64,000 nucleotides of DNA from 62-47 sp051954235 (GTDB lineage Bacteria > Pseudomonadota > Alphaproteobacteria > Rhizobiales > Xanthobacteraceae): positions 1-64,000 of the forward strand of contig JBQCHY010000055.1 of the NCBI GenBank assembly GCA_051954235.1, in the 5' to 3' direction. Of this stretch, positions 46,050-54,640 are shown piece after piece; the first letter of the stretch is position 1; every line of letters begins with the position of its first letter. The translations under genes were made by a program, and so were the position numbers. The notes under the pieces were generated by a model. The model ran no database searches. It had not been told where the DNA came from and saw nothing but the letters and a program-made list of their open reading frames with translations.

Positions 46050-47294
46050 ATGGACGAGGCGAAGGAAGATAGCGCCGGTATCGGATTTCACCTGATCCTT
46101 GCTCTGGTCGTGCTGGCATGCGGACACATGCTGTCCAACCTCGTACGCACGCTGCCCGCGATCGCCGTCGATATGATGGCGCCGGATCTCGGCACCACGG
46201 CGCACGAAGTCGCCAGCCTCACCGCCGCCTACCATTTCTCCTTCGCGATCTGCCAGCTTCCGGTCGGCGCGGCGCTCGACCGTTTCTCGGTCCGTGCGGT
46301 GTCGCTGACATTGTTTGCGGGAACGATCGCCGGCTCAATCCTTGCGGCCCTCGCCTCCGGCCCACTGAGCTTCCTGATCGCGCAACTGGGGCTCGGCATG
46401 GCGACGTCAGGCATGCTGATGTGCCCCATGACGCTGGCGGCGCGGGCGCTATCGCCGGCAAAGTTCGGGCTGTGGTCCGGCATTGTCCTGTCGCTCGGCA
46501 ACATGGGCATGCTGCTGTCGGCCAGTCCGCTGGCGTGGGTGGTGGATAGCTTCGGCTGGCGCGCGGGATTCTGGGCAGCGATGATTCTGGGCTGTCTCTT
46601 CGCCGCTGCGACTTCCGTCTACGTTCCTAACGAGCCGCCACCGCAAGCCGGGCAACGCCCCCTGATCCGCGAGATGATCGCCGTTGTGCGGCTTGCGATC
46701 TCACCGGCGCTACGTGGGCTCACCGTGCTGGCGCTGGCGTCGACCGCCGTGATGCTCGTGCTCCGCGGTCTGTGGGGCGGGCCGTGGCTGATGGATGTGA
46801 AGGGCCTGTCGCGGCTGGAAGCCGGCAACATCCTGCTCATTTTCACGGTGGCGATGATCGTCGGGCCGTTCCTGATCGGACTAGCCGACCGCAAATTAGG
46901 ACATCGCCGCGCGTTGATCGCTATCGCGCATTTCGGCGTCGCGGCGGGGCTGCTACTGATCGCGGCCGGCGGTCCCGGCAACATCGTGTCGCTGCTGTTC
47001 GGAGTTCGGCAGATGCCGGTGTCTTATGACGCCGTGCTTCTGATTGTGCTCGGTTTCCTGATGTCCGCGGCGCCGCTGATCTACGCGATGACGCGGCAGG
47101 CGGTTGCGGCCGAGAACACCGGCAAGGCGCTGTCCGCCATCAACCTGGCATTCTTTCTCGGCACGGCGATGATGCAATCGGCAACCGACCCTATCGCGGG
47201 ACGATGGGGTCTGTCCGCCGTGATGCTGTTCATGGGCAGCAGCGTCCTTATCAGCACGCTGGCGTTTCTGTGGCTCACGCGTGCGACACGTTAA
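46050..47294 (+). CDS. MFS transporter
   Basis: The 414-residue protein has about twelve membrane helices with the MFS pattern: GAALDRFSVRAVS in the first cytoplasmic loop (a motif A-like GxxxDR) and GLADRKLGHRRAL in the equivalent second-half loop. The substrate is not indicated. It stands alone, divergent from the deacetylase gene. The start chosen gives a short cytoplasmic tail before helix 1; an ATG 60 bases upstream adds a cysteine-rich tail unlike the family. Confidence 0.87.
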   Translation: MDEAKEDSAGIGFHLILALVVLACGHMLSNLVRTLPAIAVDMMAPDLGTTAHEVASLTAAYHFSFAICQLPVGAALDRFSVRAVSLTLFAGTIAGSILAALASGPLSFLIAQLGLGMATSGMLMCPMTLAARALSPAKFGLWSGIVLSLGNMGMLLSASPLAWVVDSFGWRAGFWAAMILGCLFAAATSVYVPNEPPPQAGQRPLIREMIAVVRLAISPALRGLTVLALASTAVMLVLRGLWGGPWLMDVKGLSRLEAGNILLIFTVAMIVGPFLIGLADRKLGHRRALIAIAHFGVAAGLLLIAAGGPGNIVSLLFGVRQMPVSYDAVLLIVLGFLMSAAPLIYAMTRQAVAAENTGKALSAINLAFFLGTAMMQSATDPIAGRWGLSAVMLFMGSSVLISTLAFLWLTRATR

Positions 47295-47333
47295 GCGCTC
47301 GCACTCCGGATCGTTTGAGATGGAAGCCTCGCT

Positions 47334-47663
47334 TCAAGCGCCGGATTTTCTCTCCGTCTGCAACACCTCAAAGCCTTCGAACTTGGGATGCCCAAGATAG
47401 AGGCTTTCGCCGGTCTTGTTGCCGGCCCGGGCATGAGCGCGCCGAAACGCCTCGGATTTCGTCCACGCCTCGAATGATGCGCGATTCGCCCAAACGGTAT
47501 GTGACGCATAGAGCGTATGGTCTTCGGCAACCGGCCCCTTCACCAGATGAAATTCAACGAAGCCGGGCGTATCGCCGAGATAGGATTCGCGATTGGCCCA
47601 TAGCGTCTCGAACGCCCCTTCGGAACCCGGCTTGACCTGAAACCGGTTCATCGCAATGAACAT
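47334..47663 (-). CDS. IsdG/HmuQ-like heme-degrading monooxygenase (ABM fold)
   Basis: The 109-residue ferredoxin-like ABM protein keeps the three catalytic residues of IsdG-type heme monooxygenases at the same numbers: N6 (MFIAMNRF), W67 (SFEAW) and H77 (FRRAH). Such enzymes open heme to release iron; the Bradyrhizobium HmuQ/HmuD proteins belong here. A textbook ribosome binding site (AGGAGGT) precedes the ATG. No heme transporter or iron regulator gene is adjacent, and I saw no clear iron-control element upstream. A general antibiotic-biosynthesis monooxygenase role remains possible. Confidence 0.8.
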   Translation of the reverse strand: MFIAMNRFQVKPGSEGAFETLWANRESYLGDTPGFVEFHLVKGPVAEDHTLYASHTVWANRASFEAWTKSEAFRRAHARAGNKTGESLYLGHPKFEGFEVLQTERKSGA

Positions 47664-47900
47664 GCAAACGACCTCCTGATATCTATCGGCCCATGATGGC
47701 AGCTATCATAGAGACCGCCACGCGCCTGCGCGAGTGCGCAATCCGCTGCGACAGACGCTCAGTGATCCATCTTCGCTCCTGAGATCGATGGATCTGCCGT
47801 TTCGCTCCCAGCAAATGTGACCGAAATTGACGACCCGCTTCATGTCCCATTCAGGCGGGATATTTTTCAATGTCGGCATCCCAACAGCACGGAGGAACAC

Positions 47901-48191
47901 ATGAAGATTCTTGCATCGGCATTGTTCGCCGCCGGTCTTCTTGGCATGGCATCCACGGCGCAAGCACTTCCCGTAGCGCCAATTGCGGATACACCGCATG
48001 CCATCACCGACGTCGGCTGGCGCTGCGGTCCTGGTTGGCACGTCAATCGCTGGGGCCATTGCGTCCCGAACCGGCGCGCTTATCGCCCTTACCGATATTG
48101 GGGACCGCCGCGTTTCCACCATCACCACCATCATCACTGGCGGCATCATCACTTCCACGGACATCACCATCATCGAGGGCATCGTCTGTAA
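47901..48191 (+). CDS. Small secreted His-rich protein with GCG-CRPN-like motif
   Basis: The 96-residue product has a signal peptide (KILASALFAAGLLGMASTAQA), a core RCGPGWHVNRWGHCVPNRR matching the GCG...CRPN pattern of small rhizobial secreted proteins, and a tail of alternating His, Arg and Gly runs with seven consecutive histidines. The tail could bind metal ions; function is unknown. GGAGG lies 5 bases before the ATG and a strong terminator follows the stop codon, so this is a real monocistronic gene. Confidence 0.85.
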   Translation: MKILASALFAAGLLGMASTAQALPVAPIADTPHAITDVGWRCGPGWHVNRWGHCVPNRRAYRPYRYWGPPRFHHHHHHHWRHHHFHGHHHHRGHRL

Positions 48192-48206
48192 CCGGCCCAC
48201 ACATCG

Positions 48207-48234
48207 CCCGCCTCGTTCATCGAGGCGGGTTTTT
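48207..48234 (+). terminator. Rho-independent terminator of the His-rich protein gene
   Basis: A 9-bp perfect GC-rich stem (CCCGCCTCG / CGAGGCGGG, 5-base loop) is followed by TTTTT, 15 bases past the stop codon. The 590-base gap from here to the Spy-like gene holds this terminator, a tRNA gene and another terminator. Confidence 0.93.
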
Positions 48235-48417
48235 CGTTGAAGCGATCCGGAAACCAGTCCGCCTGAAAGCAAACCCGCATCGCAACGATCCATGCCCGCA
48301 ACAACGGCAAGCGATAATATCTTTCGAACGCGGTGAGACGGGAAAGTTACACGAAAATCGCTGCGGGCCGCGTAAAGCAGCCACCGCTCTCGATTTCGGC
48401 CAAGCGCTTGAGATGAA

Positions 48418-48493
<76 letters not shown>

Positions 48494-48598
48494 AAGGTCC
48501 ATCCGGACCCTCTCGGGTGGGCGTCGTTTAGCAAAGCGAACTCCCGATGTCCAGCAAGGTCCTGGCGATTTTCCGACGATAATTCGCCGATTATCAAC

Positions 48599-48621
48599 GG
48601 AAAAACCGCCCGTTGGGGCGG
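48599..48621 (-). terminator. Rho-independent terminator, minus strand
   Basis: On the minus strand CCGCCC-CAAC-GGGCGG is followed by TTTTTCC. It lies between the Spy-like gene and the tRNA gene and ends the former's transcript. Confidence 0.88.
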
Positions 48622-48780
48622 CTTCTCGATATGAGACAGGAAATCTGCCGGTTAGAGCCATTTCCGTTCCGATAGACGCAAAACGGGGTGCGAGTTCTCC
48701 TTCTGATGCGTTTTCTTTCCGCGAACCGGCCATCGCCGGCTGAAGCCAGCCATGGCCGGTATTCCTTTCGCGAAAACGCC

Positions 48781-49350
48781 CTAGAGACGACCGCCATCCT
48801 CGCTCCGGTCCATGTCCGGCCGATTGTCACGGTCCCGCTCGAACCTGCCGTCGCGGTCGTGTCCGCGTCGGTGGTGCCGCCACCCGTCATGTCCCATCAT
48901 CCTCCGCTCCATCCGGGTCAGTACCGCCAGACGGCGTTTCTGACCTTCATCGAGCGTCTTGTAGAGCGGGTCGGCGGCATCGGCGATCTTCTTCAGCGCC
49001 GCGGCCGTGGCCGCCATACGGTCGGCCCGCTCGCTCAGCCGCGCCACCGGATCGGGCTTGGCGACCTGCGTCTCATCGCTCTGTCGTGCCTGCATCCGCG
49101 CATTGGCACGATCGATCCTGAGCTTGGCGAAATCGCGCACCGCGGTCTCCACCGGCGGCCACAGCTTCTCCTGATCGGGCGTGAGCTTCAGCCCCGCCTT
49201 GACGGCGGCGATCCGCGCATCGGCCATCGCCGCGCGATCTTCCGGATTGATGCGCGTCTGATGATGCGACCACGGACGCTGATGGGCATAGACCGCGGTG
49301 GAACCGGCAACCGTTAGCGCTGCCAGACCGGCAAGAACAAGCTTCTTCAT
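48781..49350 (-). CDS. Spy/CpxP family (LTxxQ) periplasmic protein
   Basis: The 189-residue product has a signal peptide (KLVLAGLAALTVAGSTAVYA) and a helical core with the family motif LTPDQ at LKLTPDQEKLWPP and a second, degenerate copy at LDEGQKRRL. The tail is rich in His, Arg and Asp. E. coli Spy and CpxP are periplasmic chaperones or stress adaptors; metal binding is also possible here. AAGGAGG precedes the ATG. It stands alone, followed by a terminator. Confidence 0.85.
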   Translation of the reverse strand: MKKLVLAGLAALTVAGSTAVYAHQRPWSHHQTRINPEDRAAMADARIAAVKAGLKLTPDQEKLWPPVETAVRDFAKLRIDRANARMQARQSDETQVAKPDPVARLSERADRMAATAAALKKIADAADPLYKTLDEGQKRRLAVLTRMERRMMGHDGWRHHRRGHDRDGRFERDRDNRPDMDRSEDGGRL

Positions 49351-49416
49351 CACAACCTCCTTGATAAGGTAGTGTGAGGATGAATTCAGTCCGAGGTTCG
49401 ATCAACTTAAAGGTCG

Positions 49417-49450
49417 GACACGTTGATGAAGGGTCATTCATCAACGTGTC
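49417..49450 (-). terminator. Terminator hairpin of the TRAP permease genes
   Basis: A 14-bp perfect stem (GACACGTTGATGAA / TTCATCAACGTGTC, 6-base loop) lies 15 bases past the dctM stop codon on the minus strand. The following T run is weak (CCTTTAA). Confidence 0.7.
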
Positions 49451-49465
49451 TGCTGTCGTTCCCGA

Positions 49466-50791
49466 CTACAGCATGCCCAGCATACGCGGCAGCCACAGCG
49501 ATATCTCGGGAATGTAGGTCACCAAGCCGAGGAAGATCAGCATGGTCATCAGCCACGGCCACACTGCGACGGTCAGTTCGGTGATGCCCATCTTGGCGAT
49601 GCCGGACGCCACGTAGAGATTCAGGCCTACTGGCGGATGGCACATGCCGACCTCCATGTTGACCACCATCAGGATGCCGAGATGCACCGGATGGATGCCG
49701 AGGCTCACCGCAACCGGGAACAGGATCGGCGCCATGATCAGCACGATCGAGGACGCTTCCATGAAGTTGCCGGCCGCCAGCAGCACAATGTTGACGATCA
49801 GCAGGAACATCACCCAGTTGACGCCGATCGAGGTGATCCAGTTGGTGATCTGCTGCGGAATGTTTTCGTTCGCCATCAGGAACGAGAACAGCACCGCGTT
49901 GGTGATGATGTAGAGGATCATCGCGCTCATGTTGGCCGAGCCGAGCAGCACGCGCGGGACGTCCTTGAGCGACATGTCCTTATAGACGAACACCGCGATG
50001 ATAAAAGCATAGACCGCGCTGACGGCGGCCGCCTCCGTCGGCGTGAACAGGCCGGCGTAGATGCCGCCGAGCACGATCACGATCAGCAACAATCCCCAGA
50101 TGCATTTGCGGAACGCCTGGAAGCGTTCAGCGAAGGTCGCCTTGGGCAATCGGGGATAATCGTTCTTCCAGGCCCGATAGAACGTCGTGACGCCGAGCAA
50201 GGTCGCCAGCATCAATCCGGGGATCACGCCGGCCATGAACATCTGGCCGACCGAGGCCGACGAGACACGATGTCCGGCGGGATCGAGCGCGATGCTGCCG
50301 CCGGTCGCCACGCAATAGATGACCATGACGATCGACGGGGGGATCAGGATACCAAGCGCGCCCGACGTGGTGATGACGCCGGCGCCGAATCGCTTGGGAA
50401 AGCCCTGGTTGACCATCGCCGGCAGCATGATCGCGCCGATCGCAATCACGGTCGCCGGCGACGAGCCGGAGATCGCCGCAAACAGCGCGCAGGCCATGAC
50501 GCCAGCGAGGCCAAGGCCGCCGTACCAGTGCCCGACCATCGACGTGGCGAAGTTGATCATGCGTCTCGCCACGCCGCCATGGGTGAGGAAGTTGCCGGCC
50601 AGGATGAAGAACGGGATCGCCATGATCTCGAAGTTGTCGATGCCGGTGAACAGCTTCAACGCCACCGACTCCGTCGGCACGTCCGTCATCGTAAAGATGA
50701 AGGAGAGCACGGTGAGGCCGAGCGCGATCGAGATCGGCATGCCCGTCAGCATGAAGACGACGAGCAGCGCGAAGATAATCATGCTGCTCAT
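49466..50791 (-). CDS. dctM: TRAP transporter large permease (DctM)
   Basis: The 441-residue protein has about twelve membrane helices and the TRAP large-subunit pattern: GMPISIALGLTVLSF at the start, FFILAGNFLTHGG, GSSPATVIAIGAIMLPAM and IPPSIVMVIYCVATGGS. It forms the sodium-driven uptake channel with DctQ. Its start overlaps the dctQ stop codon (ATGA) and GGAGG lies 7 bases upstream. The substrate is a carboxylic acid of unknown identity. Confidence 0.93.
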   Translation of the reverse strand: MSSMIIFALLVVFMLTGMPISIALGLTVLSFIFTMTDVPTESVALKLFTGIDNFEIMAIPFFILAGNFLTHGGVARRMINFATSMVGHWYGGLGLAGVMACALFAAISGSSPATVIAIGAIMLPAMVNQGFPKRFGAGVITTSGALGILIPPSIVMVIYCVATGGSIALDPAGHRVSSASVGQMFMAGVIPGLMLATLLGVTTFYRAWKNDYPRLPKATFAERFQAFRKCIWGLLLIVIVLGGIYAGLFTPTEAAAVSAVYAFIIAVFVYKDMSLKDVPRVLLGSANMSAMILYIITNAVLFSFLMANENIPQQITNWITSIGVNWVMFLLIVNIVLLAAGNFMEASSIVLIMAPILFPVAVSLGIHPVHLGILMVVNMEVGMCHPPVGLNLYVASGIAKMGITELTVAVWPWLMTMLIFLGLVTYIPEISLWLPRMLGML

Positions 50792-51363
50792 CGCGTGACC
50801 TCCGCGGCACCGACGCCGGGTTCAGTGACTTCAATGCCCTCGACCTGCGCATGATCGTGATGCGGCAGTTCGCCGGTTCGCCAATAAGCATAGGCGACCT
50901 GAAGGAAGCGAAAGCACATCAGATACGAGCCCAACGGAATGCAGAGATAGACGAACCAGCTCGGGATCTCGAGATCGGGCGTCACCTGATCGGTGCCCAT
51001 CAGGCCGTAGACGAACTTGGCGCCCATGGTGCCGATGACGAAGGTGAAGAAGGCGCCGCACAACAGGCCGAAGGTGATGACGATGTTGCGCCACGGCGAC
51101 TTGAGCTGGTTGACAACGACATCGACGCCGACGTGAATGCCGGTCCGCACGCCATAGGCGGCACCGAACTTCGCCACCCATACGAACATGAAGATGCAAA
51201 GTTCCTGCGCCCAGGAAAGGTTGATCGGGAACAGGATCGGGTACAGCCAGGGTACGCCCAGCAGATAGCGATGGGCGACGGCGATGAAGATGATCAAGGT
51301 CGCAAGCGCCATCAGCGTTGCGATCAGAATCTCCTCGAGCCGATCGAGGATCTTAAGAAACAT
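50788..51363 (-). CDS. dctQ: TRAP transporter small permease (DctQ)
   Basis: The 191-residue protein has four membrane helices and the family features WAQELCIFMFVWVAKFGAAYGVRTGIHVGVD and a late SYLMCFRFLQVAYAYW. It pairs with DctM, to which it is translationally coupled. GGGGGAC lies 5 bases before the ATG. It is separated from the binding-protein gene by 268 bases that contain two hairpins. Confidence 0.92.
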   Translation of the reverse strand: MFLKILDRLEEILIATLMALATLIIFIAVAHRYLLGVPWLYPILFPINLSWAQELCIFMFVWVAKFGAAYGVRTGIHVGVDVVVNQLKSPWRNIVITFGLLCGAFFTFVIGTMGAKFVYGLMGTDQVTPDLEIPSWFVYLCIPLGSYLMCFRFLQVAYAYWRTGELPHHDHAQVEGIEVTEPGVGAAEVTR

Positions 51364-51450
51364 GGATGTCCCCCGTGGCGTTGGACGGTTTCCGTTACCG
51401 GCGACCTACGCGCAACGCGGCCCGAACGGCCGCGCTTTCCCCTTGATAGA

Positions 51451-51550
51451 AGATCCGGAAGCGCAGATGCGGTTTCCGGATCTCGTCGTACTCAGTTGAT
51501 GAGACAAATAACGAGTCTGATCCAAGGTCATCGAATCAGACTCGTGTCTC
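51451..51550. promoter_or_regulatory. Two hairpins between dctP and dctQ
   Basis: AGATCCGGAA / TTCCGGATCT (10 bp, 13-base loop, 51451-51483) and CGAGTCTGAT / ATCAGACTCG (10 bp, 51512-51544) with outer GAGAC / GTCTC arms lie between the binding protein and permease genes. Neither has a good T run. They could end part of the transcripts or protect the dctP message. Confidence 0.6.
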
Positions 51551-51631
51551 CGTGCACAACGATTGCAGGTTACGGTCCGGCGCCGCGAGGCATGGCTTCT
51601 GCGATGACTCGCCACACCTGACAACGCATCC

Positions 51632-52636
51632 TCAATCGATCGGCGGACGCCCCTCTTCCTTCAGGAACTCATTGATAAGGTCCTTGCCGACGCGCGAGCC
51701 AACTTCCTTATAAACCGGCAGCATGGCCTTGCGCATCGCTTCGTCCTGCTCCTTGGTCAGGGTGATCAGTTCGGTCTTGCCGGACTTGCGCATTTCCTCG
51801 AGCGCCTCGTTGTTTTCCTTCGCCGACTGGCCATTGCCATACTCGGTGGCTTCCTTCATCGCCTTCTCGAGCTGCCCGCGAATATCGGCCGGCAGGCCGT
51901 CCCAGAACTTCTTGTTGGCGATCACCGCGTAGCCGATATAGCCGTGATTGGTGAGCGTCGTGTACTTCTGCACTTCGTGCATCTTCTGGGTATACATATT
52001 CGACGGCGTGTTTTCCTGACCGTCGACAACGCCCGTCTGCAACGCCTGATAGACTTCGGAGAAGGCCATCACCTGCGGGATGGCACCCAGCGCCCGGAAC
52101 TGCGCCTCCAACACCTTGGACGACTGGATGCGGAACTTGAGGCCCTTGTAATCTTCCGGCGCGACGAGCTTCTTGTTCGCGCTCATTTCCTTGAAGCCGT
52201 TGTCCCAATAGGCCAGGCCAGTGATGCCCTTCTTGTCGAGCAGGCTGAAGAGCTTCTTGCCGAGCGGACCGTCGGTCACTTTCCGCAGCGAGGCGAGGTC
52301 CGGCAGAATGTACGGCAGATCGAAAACCTCGAATTCCTTGACGCCGATCGGGCCGAACTTGGAGAGCGACGGCGCCAGCATCTGTACCGCACCGAGTTGC
52401 AGCGCCTCGAGTTCTTCCTTGTCCTTATAGAGTTGCGAGTTCGGATAAACCTCGACCTTCACCTTGCCGTCAGTGTATTTCGCCGCGAGTTCGGCGAACT
52501 TCTGCGAGGCTAGTCCCTTCGGGGTGTTCGGCGCGACAACGTGGCTGAATTTGATGATGATCGGCTGCTGCGCGGCAGCCGGCACGATGAAGCCGAGCGC
52601 CGCGATCGCAGCGCCCAGAAACATGATCTTACGCAT
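51632..52636 (-). CDS. dctP: TRAP transporter substrate-binding protein (DctP)
   Basis: The 334-residue periplasmic protein has a signal peptide (FLGAAIAALGFIVPAAAQ) and the DctP pattern: IIIKFSHVVAPNTPKGLASQKFAEL, KVKVEVYPNSQLYKDKEELEALQLGAVQM, the substrate arginine in KGLKFRIQSSKV, and QTGVVDGQENTPSN. It delivers an organic acid to DctQM. GGGAGGAA lies 3 bases before the ATG. It is first in the operon; the gap to dctQ likely lets it be made in excess. Confidence 0.93.
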   Translation of the reverse strand: MRKIMFLGAAIAALGFIVPAAAQQPIIIKFSHVVAPNTPKGLASQKFAELAAKYTDGKVKVEVYPNSQLYKDKEELEALQLGAVQMLAPSLSKFGPIGVKEFEVFDLPYILPDLASLRKVTDGPLGKKLFSLLDKKGITGLAYWDNGFKEMSANKKLVAPEDYKGLKFRIQSSKVLEAQFRALGAIPQVMAFSEVYQALQTGVVDGQENTPSNMYTQKMHEVQKYTTLTNHGYIGYAVIANKKFWDGLPADIRGQLEKAMKEATEYGNGQSAKENNEALEEMRKSGKTELITLTKEQDEAMRKAMLPVYKEVGSRVGKDLINEFLKEEGRPPID

Positions 52637-52785
52637 TCTTCCTCCCGGATTCGATTGTGGTATCCGCTCAATCCTTCAACTGAACTGGTACCTTCCTTGA
52701 AAAGGATAAAGGCCGTCAATACCGGTTTGTTTTCCGCGCGGCTATGCTTCCTTTGTCTGGAGCGAGACAAACCTGTGCTGCAACG

Positions 52786-52814
52786 CAAAACGCGGCGCCG
52801 ATGAAGCGCCGCGT
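52786..52814 (-). terminator. Rho-independent terminator of leuA
   Basis: On the minus strand ACGCGGCGC-TTCATCG-GCGCCGCGT (9-bp perfect stem) is followed by TTTTGC. It lies 40 bases past the leuA stop codon. Confidence 0.88.
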
Positions 52815-52854
52815 CGTTATGCCTTGGTTCAAATGCGCGGAACGTTGCGCCAGA

Positions 52855-54414
52855 TCAACTTGCCGCAGCCGCCGGCACGTCGCGCTGACGCTTCATGACG
52901 ATCTTGTTGAGCGCACCCAGATAAGCCTTGGCCGATGCGACCAAGGTGTCCGGATCGGCAGCGCGCGAGGTCATTGAACGGCCCTCATGCGCGAGCCGCA
53001 CCGAAACCTCGGCCTGCGCGTCGGTGCCTTCGGTGACCGCATGAACCTGATACAGTTCCAGCTTGGCCTCGTGCGGCACCAGCGCCTTGATGCAGTTGAA
53101 CACCGCATCGACCGGGCCGTTGCCTTCGGCTTCCTCGATCTTCACCTGGCCGTCGATGTCGAGTTTCATCGTCGCGCGCTGCGGGCCGTGGGTGCCGGCG
53201 ATCACCGTCAGCGAGGTCAGCTTGATACGATCGTGCGACGCCGCCATTTCCTGATCGACCAGCGCCTCGATATCCTCGTCGTAGATATCCTTTTTGCGGT
53301 CGGCCAGGGCCTTCATGCGTGCGAACGCATCCTCGAGCTGATTGTCGCCCAGCTTGTAGCCCATCTCCTCCAGCTTGTGGACGAAGGCGTGGCGGCCCGA
53401 ATGCTTGCCGAGCACCAGCGACGACTGCTTCAGGCCGACCATTTCCGGCCGCATGATTTCGTAGGTCGAAGCGTCCTTCAGCACGCCGTCCTGATGGATG
53501 CCGCTCTCATGCGCGAAGGCATTCCGGCCGACGATCGCCTTGTTGTATTGCACCGGGAACGACGTCGCTGCCGAAACCACCTTCGAGGCGCGGGTCAGCA
53601 TCGTGGTGTCGATCTTGTTCCAGAACGGGAACTTGTCGTTACGCACGTTGATCGCCATCACGATTTCCTCGAGCGCGGCATTGCCCGCCCGCTCGCCGAT
53701 GCCGTTGATGGTGCATTCGACCTGACGCGCGCCGCCGGCGATGCCGGCCAGCGAGTTGGCGACCGCCATGCCGAGATCATTATGGCAATGCACCGAGAAC
53801 ACCGCCTTGTCGGAGTTCGGCACACGCTCGATCAAGGTGCGCATGAAGTGGGTGTATTCCTCTGGCACGGTGTAGCCGACGGTGTCCGGAATGTTCACCG
53901 TGGTGGCGCCGGCCTTGATCACCGCTTCGACGATGCGGCAGAGGAAGTCCATCTCGCTGCGGGTGCCGTCCTCGGCCGACCATTCGACGTCGTCGATCTG
54001 GTTGCGGGCGCGCTCGACCATGGCCACCGAGGTCTCGATCACCTGCTCGGGGGTCTTGTTCAACTTCACCCGCATGTGCAGCGGCGACGTGGCGATCACG
54101 GTATGGACGCGACCGCGCCGGGCGAACTTCACCGCCTCGGCGCAGCGGTCGATGTCGGCCGGATGGGCGCGCGACAGGCCGGCGATGATTGCGTTCTTGG
54201 AGCGGCGGGCGATCTCGCTCACCGCCTCGAAGTCGCCCTGCGACGTGATCGGGAAGCCGGCCTCGATAATGTCGACGCCCATATCGTCCAGCAACTCGGC
54301 GACTTCGAGCTTTTCCTCGAAGGTCATGGTGGCGCCGGGGCACTGCTCGCCGTCACGCAACGTGGTGTCGAAAATTACAACGCGGTCCTTGTCGGACTTG
54401 CTGGCGGTCGTCAT
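52855..54414 (-). CDS. leuA: 2-isopropylmalate synthase
   Basis: The 519-residue enzyme condenses acetyl-CoA with 2-oxoisovalerate, the first committed step of leucine synthesis. Catalytic-domain motifs are intact: TLRDGEQCPGATM at the N-terminus, VHCHNDLGMAVANSLAG (metal histidines), GERAGNAALEEIVMA and HESGIHQDG. The C-terminal ~130 residues form the regulatory LeuA dimer domain that senses leucine. It is monocistronic, with a terminator behind it and a Leu-rich leader peptide gene 103 bases upstream. AAAGGAA precedes the ATG. Confidence 0.96.
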   Translation of the reverse strand: MTTASKSDKDRVVIFDTTLRDGEQCPGATMTFEEKLEVAELLDDMGVDIIEAGFPITSQGDFEAVSEIARRSKNAIIAGLSRAHPADIDRCAEAVKFARRGRVHTVIATSPLHMRVKLNKTPEQVIETSVAMVERARNQIDDVEWSAEDGTRSEMDFLCRIVEAVIKAGATTVNIPDTVGYTVPEEYTHFMRTLIERVPNSDKAVFSVHCHNDLGMAVANSLAGIAGGARQVECTINGIGERAGNAALEEIVMAINVRNDKFPFWNKIDTTMLTRASKVVSAATSFPVQYNKAIVGRNAFAHESGIHQDGVLKDASTYEIMRPEMVGLKQSSLVLGKHSGRHAFVHKLEEMGYKLGDNQLEDAFARMKALADRKKDIYDEDIEALVDQEMAASHDRIKLTSLTVIAGTHGPQRATMKLDIDGQVKIEEAEGNGPVDAVFNCIKALVPHEAKLELYQVHAVTEGTDAQAEVSVRLAHEGRSMTSRAADPDTLVASAKAYLGALNKIVMKRQRDVPAAAAS

Positions 54415-54481
54415 TAGAAAATTCCTTTGGTCAGGTGCGCCGCATCAAAAGGGCGCTCGGGTGGCGGATGATCTCGCGAAA

Positions 54482-54527
54482 CCCCTGAGTGCCCAGGCAC
54501 AATTGCCCAGACGGCCCTCAGGGGCCG
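54482..54527 (-). promoter_or_regulatory. Mutually exclusive hairpins of a probable leuA attenuator
   Basis: In the minus-strand transcript CGGCCC-CTGA-GGGCCG forms a tight hairpin containing the leader stop codon. The overlapping CCCCTGAG can instead pair with CTCAGGGG 27 bases later, just before UUUC. A further weak hairpin (GCGCC/GGCGC) lies between this and leuA. The choice could follow ribosome position on the leader. The T run is short, so translational or Rho-dependent control is also possible. Confidence 0.55.
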
Positions 54528-54640
54528 ATAAGAAGCAGACCGCCAATAAGGAGGGACGGCACCAAGGCAGCCGGAATCGCGACGGGTCGGCCAGCGGCGG
54601 CGCCCCCGTGAATTCCATTGATATCGCTGCGAATCGGCAT
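54518..54640 (-). CDS. leuL: Leucine-rich leader peptide of leuA (40 residues)
   Basis: The small reading frame begins MPIRSDINGI and ends with a run very rich in branched residues: six leucines and two isoleucines in the last fifteen codons (…ALVPSLLIGGLLLIGP). AAAGGGA lies 6 bases before the ATG. The stop codon sits in the loop of a hairpin, 103 bases upstream of leuA. Leu-rich peptides upstream of leuA are a known attenuation device in proteobacteria, including rhizobia. No other role for the peptide is expected. The rest of the 493-base gap is presumably promoter DNA for leuA and for the divergent cyclase. Confidence 0.75.
   Translation of the reverse strand: MPIRSDINGIHGGAAAGRPVAIPAALVPSLLIGGLLLIGP

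Noticed and set aside
48098..48190. Repeated CATCAC/CATCAT triplets looking like a short tandem repeat array
   Set aside because: They are histidine codons in the tail of a real secreted protein gene; there is no spacer-repeat pattern of a CRISPR array.
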